Assembly (NCBI RefSeq): GCF_001592875.1
Contig: NZ_LSOF01000008.1
Span: forward strand, 1-50,106
DNA: 50,106 nt
Direction of reading: 5' to 3'
Origin: Pseudomonas sp. BMS12
Lineage (GTDB): Bacteria > Pseudomonadota > Gammaproteobacteria > Pseudomonadales > Pseudomonadaceae
Each line of letters begins with the position of its first letter. Position 1 is the stretch's first letter. Under the pieces are notes generated by a model. That model was not told where the DNA came from. It made no database searches and saw only the letters and a list, made by a program, of their open reading frames with translations. A program made the position numbers and the translations under genes. Shown here piece after piece: positions 46,566-50,106 of the stretch.

Positions 46566-49301
46566 ATGACCCTGCCCGCCCCCAATCCCGCCCTGCGCAC
46601 CACCGCCGCGACTTGCTGCTACTGCGGTGTCGGCTGCGGCGTACTGATCGACCACGATGGCGAACGCATCAGCGGCGTGCGCGGCGACCCCGAGCACCCG
46701 GCCAACTTTGGCAAGCTGTGCAGCAAGGGGTCGACCCTGCACCTGACCGGCGACCTCGATGCCCGTGCCCTCTACCCCGAGTTGCGCCTGGGCAAGGGGC
46801 TGGCCCGGAGCCACACCAGCTGGGACAACGCCCTGGATCACGCCGCGAACATTTTCGCCGAGACCATCCTCGAACACGGCCCGGACAGCGTGGCCTTCTA
46901 CATCTCCGGCCAGTTGCTAACCGAGGACTACTACGCCTTCAACAAGCTGGCCCGTGCCCTGGTCGGCACCAACAACATCGACTCCAACTCACGCCTGTGC
47001 ATGAGTTCGGCCGTGGTCGGCTACAAGCGCAGCCTGGGCGCCGACGCGCCGCCGTGCAGCTACGAGGACATCGAGCAGGCCGACTGCCTGCTGATCGCCG
47101 GCAGCAACATGGCCTTCGCCCACCCGATCCTGTTCCGCCGCCTGGAAGCAGCCAAGGCTGCGCGGCCCGAGATGAAGATCATCGTGGTCGACCCGCGGCG
47201 CACCGACACCTGCGACCTGGCCGATCTGCATCTGGCCATCGCCCCCGGCACCGACGTGGCGCTGTTCCACGGCCTGCTGCATCTGCTGCTGGCAGGCGGT
47301 GACTACGACCCGGCCTATATCGACGCCCACACCGAGGGCTTCGAGGCACTGCGCAACCTGGTCGCCGACTACCCGCCCAGCGAAGTGGCGCAAGTGTGCG
47401 GCATCAGCGAGAACGATCTGCGCCGCACCGCCGAGCTGATCGGCCGGTCGCCCGCCTTCCTGTCGCTGTGGTGCATGGGCCTCAACCAGTCCAGCGCGGG
47501 TTCGGCCAAGAACAGCGCACTGATCAACCTGCATCTGGCCACCGGGCAGATCGGCAAGGTCGGCGCCGGGCCCTTCTCCCTCACCGGTCAGCCCAACGCC
47601 ATGGGTGGCCGCGAGACCGGTAGCCTGAGCAACCTGCTGCCGGGCCACCGCGAGGCTGGCAACGCCGAGCACCGCAGCGAAGTCGCCCGCTACTGGGGCG
47701 TCGATGAGCTGCCAGAACGACCGGGGCTGACTGCCGTGGAACTGTTCGAGGCCGTGCGTGCCGGCAAGATCAAGGCCCTATGGATCGCCTGCACCAACCC
47801 GGCCCAGTCCCTGCCGGATCAGCAGAAGATCCACGAGGCCCTGACCCTGTGCCCCTTCGTGGTGGTGCAGGAAGCCTTCTTCACCACCGAAACCTGCAAG
47901 TACGCCGACCTCCTGCTCCCGGCCGCCAGCTGGGGCGAAAAGGAAGGCAGCGTGACCAACTCCGAGCGGCGCGTGACCCACGTGCGCCGCGCCGTGCCAG
48001 CGCCCGCAGAGGCGCGGCCGGATTGGGCGATCACCACCGACTTCGCCCGTCGCCTCGAACAACTGCTCCGCCCCGGCCTGCCAAGCCTGTTCAACTTCCT
48101 CAGCGCCGAAATGCTGTTCGAGGAGTACAAGCACCTCACCAGCGGTCGCGACCTGGACCTGTCCGGTCTGAGCTACGCGATTCTGGATAACCAAGGTCCG
48201 CAACAATGGCCCTTCCCGGCTGGCGCCCAGCAGGGCACCGCACGCCTGTACGGGGATGGCCGCTTTCCCACCGCCAGTGGCCGTGCTCAGTTCGTTGCCG
48301 ATGCCTACGTGCCAGCGAGAGAACGGCAGGAACGGGACTTCCCGCTGCTGCTCAACACCGGCCGCCTGCGCGATCAGTGGCATGGTATGAGCCGCACCGG
48401 CACCGCCGCACGGTTGTTCGGCCATGCACCGGAGGCTGTCCTCGGCCTGCACCCGGACGAGCTGCGCAGCCGCGACCTGCAGCTGGGCGAACTGGTCCAG
48501 CTGCGCAGCCGGCGTGGCAGCCTAACCCTGCCGGTACAGGCCGACGACAGCCTGCAACCCGGCCATGCCTACCTGCCGATGCACTGGGGCGACCGCTTCC
48601 TCAAGGGACTGGGCACCAACGTACTGACCCAACCGGCCTTCGACCCGCTGTCCAAGCAGCCGGAGCTGAAACTCAGCGGCGTGCAGGTCGAGAAAGCCGA
48701 GCTGCCCTGGCAGCTCTTCGCCCTGGTGGAAGGCGACGTACAGCGCCGCCTCACCGCTCTGCGCCCGCTGCTCGAAGGCTTCGCCTACGCCAGCCTGACG
48801 CCGACCGGCCGCGAAGAACGCCCGGCGCTGCTGATTCGCGCTGCCAATACCAGCGCCCCGGACGCCACCCAGCTGGCGCTGATCGATGCCCTGCTCAAGG
48901 TCGACCAAGGCCCGGTGCTGAGCTACGACGATCCGCGCCGTGCCGTAGGCAAGCGCGTGCGCATCGAGGACGGGCGCATCGTCGCCATCCGCCTGGCCGG
49001 CGAAACCGCCGCCCGCGACTGGCTCAAGGGCCTCTGGCAGGAAGGCAAGGCCGAGACCGACCTGCGCCGCTGGCTGCTGGCACCTCTGGCCACCCCGCCC
49101 GGCGGCGGCATCAAGGCCAGCAAAACCCTGTGCAACTGCATGAACGTCAGCCAGGACGCCGTCTGCGCAGGCATTGCTCGTGGCCTTGACCTGAACGGTC
49201 TGAAGAGCGAACTGAAGTGCGGCACCAGCTGCGGCTCGTGCGTACCGGAAATCAAACGACTGCTGAACAGCCATACGGCGGCCGTCGCCGTGGAAGCCTG
49301 A
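46566..49301 (+). CDS. nasC: Assimilatory nitrate reductase catalytic subunit (Mo, Fe-S)
   Basis: 911-residue cytoplasmic molybdoenzyme reducing nitrate to nitrite. The N-terminal [4Fe-4S] ligands are Cys17, Cys20, Cys24 and Cys52; Cys145 in SNSRLCMSS is the likely molybdenum ligand, followed by bis-MGD binding domains. The C-terminus has a BFD-like [2Fe-2S] module (CNCMNVSQ...KCGTSCGSCVPEI), the entry point for electrons from the FAD subunit. GTG 46554, overlapping the nasB stop, is an alternative start. The naming nasA/nasC differs between species. Confidence 0.95.
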   Translation: MTLPAPNPALRTTAATCCYCGVGCGVLIDHDGERISGVRGDPEHPANFGKLCSKGSTLHLTGDLDARALYPELRLGKGLARSHTSWDNALDHAANIFAETILEHGPDSVAFYISGQLLTEDYYAFNKLARALVGTNNIDSNSRLCMSSAVVGYKRSLGADAPPCSYEDIEQADCLLIAGSNMAFAHPILFRRLEAAKAARPEMKIIVVDPRRTDTCDLADLHLAIAPGTDVALFHGLLHLLLAGGDYDPAYIDAHTEGFEALRNLVADYPPSEVAQVCGISENDLRRTAELIGRSPAFLSLWCMGLNQSSAGSAKNSALINLHLATGQIGKVGAGPFSLTGQPNAMGGRETGSLSNLLPGHREAGNAEHRSEVARYWGVDELPERPGLTAVELFEAVRAGKIKALWIACTNPAQSLPDQQKIHEALTLCPFVVVQEAFFTTETCKYADLLLPAASWGEKEGSVTNSERRVTHVRRAVPAPAEARPDWAITTDFARRLEQLLRPGLPSLFNFLSAEMLFEEYKHLTSGRDLDLSGLSYAILDNQGPQQWPFPAGAQQGTARLYGDGRFPTASGRAQFVADAYVPARERQERDFPLLLNTGRLRDQWHGMSRTGTAARLFGHAPEAVLGLHPDELRSRDLQLGELVQLRSRRGSLTLPVQADDSLQPGHAYLPMHWGDRFLKGLGTNVLTQPAFDPLSKQPELKLSGVQVEKAELPWQLFALVEGDVQRRLTALRPLLEGFAYASLTPTGREERPALLIRAANTSAPDATQLALIDALLKVDQGPVLSYDDPRRAVGKRVRIEDGRIVAIRLAGETAARDWLKGLWQEGKAETDLRRWLLAPLATPPGGGIKASKTLCNCMNVSQDAVCAGIARGLDLNGLKSELKCGTSCGSCVPEIKRLLNSHTAAVAVEA

Positions 49302-49311
49302 GGAGAACGAC

Positions 49312-50049
49312 ATGAGCGCAAAAGTCTGGCTGGTAGGCGCAGGCCCCGGCGACCCGGAACTGCTGACCCTCAAGGCGGTGAAAGCCCTCAACCAGGCCGA
49401 GATCGTGATGATCGACGACCTGGTCAACCCGGCCGTGCTGGAGCACTGCCCCTCCGCCCGAGTGGTACCGGTAGGCAAACGCGGCGGCTGCCGCTCCACC
49501 CCGCAGGCCTTCATCCATCGCCTTATGCTGCGCTACGCCCGCCAGGGCAAATGTGTGGTGCGCCTGAAAGGCGGCGACCCGTGCATCTTCGGGCGTGGCA
49601 GTGAGGAAGCCGACTGGCTGGCCGCGCACGGCATCGAAGTGGAAATGGTCAACGGCATCACCGCCGGCCTGGCCGGCGCCACCAATTGCGGCATTCCCCT
49701 GACCCTGCGCGGCGTGGCTCGCGGCGTGACCCTGGTCACCGCCCACACCCAGGACGACAGCAGCCTCAACTGGCAGGCCCTGGCCCAGGGTGGTACCACC
49801 CTGGTGGTGTATATGGGCGTGGCCAAGCTGCCGGAAATCCGCGAGAGCCTGCTGGCGGGCGGCATGCGCGCCGACATGCCGGTGGCGATGATCGAGAACG
49901 CCTCGCTGCCACAACAGCGCGAGTGCCGCAGCAGCCTGGCCGCCGTGCAGCAGGATGCCCAGGACTTTCAGCTGAAAAGCCCGGCGATTCTGGTGATCGG
50001 TGAAGTGGCGGCGCAACAACAGATTCAAGTTTTGGCAGAGATTGCCTGA
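49312..50049 (+). CDS. cobA: Uroporphyrinogen-III C-methyltransferase
   Basis: SUMT enzyme making precorrin-2 for sirohaem (and cobalamin). The 245 residues show the tetrapyrrole methylase signature KVWLVGAGPGDPELLTLKA, VRLKGGDPCIFGRGSEE and GIPLTLRG. Sirohaem is the cofactor of assimilatory nitrite reductase, which explains its place at the end of the nitrate cluster, 10 bases after the reductase gene. A strong terminator follows. Confidence 0.96.
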   Translation: MSAKVWLVGAGPGDPELLTLKAVKALNQAEIVMIDDLVNPAVLEHCPSARVVPVGKRGGCRSTPQAFIHRLMLRYARQGKCVVRLKGGDPCIFGRGSEEADWLAAHGIEVEMVNGITAGLAGATNCGIPLTLRGVARGVTLVTAHTQDDSSLNWQALAQGGTTLVVYMGVAKLPEIRESLLAGGMRADMPVAMIENASLPQQRECRSSLAAVQQDAQDFQLKSPAILVIGEVAAQQQIQVLAEIA

Positions 50050-50078
50050 TCCCCTTCGCTCCCGCGGAGTAGTGCCTC

Positions 50079-50106
50079 GCCCGGCCGTATGGCCGGGCTT
50101 TTTTTT
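50079..50106 (+). terminator. Intrinsic terminator of the nasB-nasC-cobA operon
   Basis: GCCCGGCC-gtat-GGCCGGGC followed by at least eight T residues running to the window edge. Confidence 0.92.

Noticed and set aside
45287..46603. 438-codon minus-strand open frame
   Set aside because: Antisense of the nasB FAD subunit; no recognisable domain, repetitive Gly/Val/Ala/Gln composition.

Overview
The window is a GC-rich, densely coded bacterial chromosome segment. Gene content and order point to Pseudomonas in the broad sense. The evidence is a Fap functional-amyloid operon, a two-operon-style branched-chain amino acid transporter, the run aroC - MFS - acireductone dioxygenase homologue next to prmB and folE, and a nitrate-assimilation cluster containing a phosphatase-kinase fusion and ending in cobA. 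A mendocina/oleovorans-type species is possible, but the sequence alone does not settle it.

Layout. 1-1520: the 5' part of a large secreted, glycine/serine-rich protein (minus strand, running off the left edge), then a poorly coding stretch holding the last ~75 codons of a tyrosine integrase. This looks like the scar of a mobile element beside the ABC-F gene ybiT (1540-3126). 3271-8314: livFGMHK, read leftward from livK. 8618-13580: small metabolic and hypothetical genes, a cold-shock/DUF1294 membrane protein, uppP, and a Cache-type chemoreceptor with a downstream partner. 13881-20002: the fapABCDEF operon, preceded by a good sigma54 promoter and an exact IHF site, facing a sigma54 activator gene. 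20233-23271: a membrane-anchored dihaem cytochrome (RoxA-like) followed by a membrane-anchored catalase-fold protein. 23334-30424: an acireductone dioxygenase homologue that has lost three of its four metal ligands, an MFS carrier, aroC, prmB, a cysteine-hydrolase homologue with Ser in place of Cys, an Smr protein and folE. 30485-41536: glutathione/thiol genes, an aminotransferase/MarR pair sharing an operator, LysE, BenE and BASS transporters, two oxidoreductases, pyrF, a ZIP transporter and a thioesterase. 41640-50106: nitrate assimilation, in the order nasA transporter, PP2C-kinase fusion, FAD electron-transfer subunit, molybdenum nitrate reductase, cobA.

The nitrate cluster carries the clearest regulatory logic. 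Two transcription units each have a sigma54 promoter followed by a short leader with two hexaloop hairpins. The second hairpin shares bases with an intrinsic terminator, which is the architecture recognised by ANTAR antiterminators such as NasT. A third, divergent structure with the same core motif sits before the kinase gene as an 18-bp inverted repeat followed by a T-run. nirBD, which I recall lying inside the corresponding P. aeruginosa cluster, is absent here.

The observations I rate highest are the metal-ligand-less acireductone dioxygenase, the repeated ANTAR leaders plus the odd third element, the sigma54/IHF control of fap with an adjacent activator, and the RoxA-like/catalase-like membrane pair. 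No tRNA, rRNA, CRISPR array or complete insertion sequence was seen.
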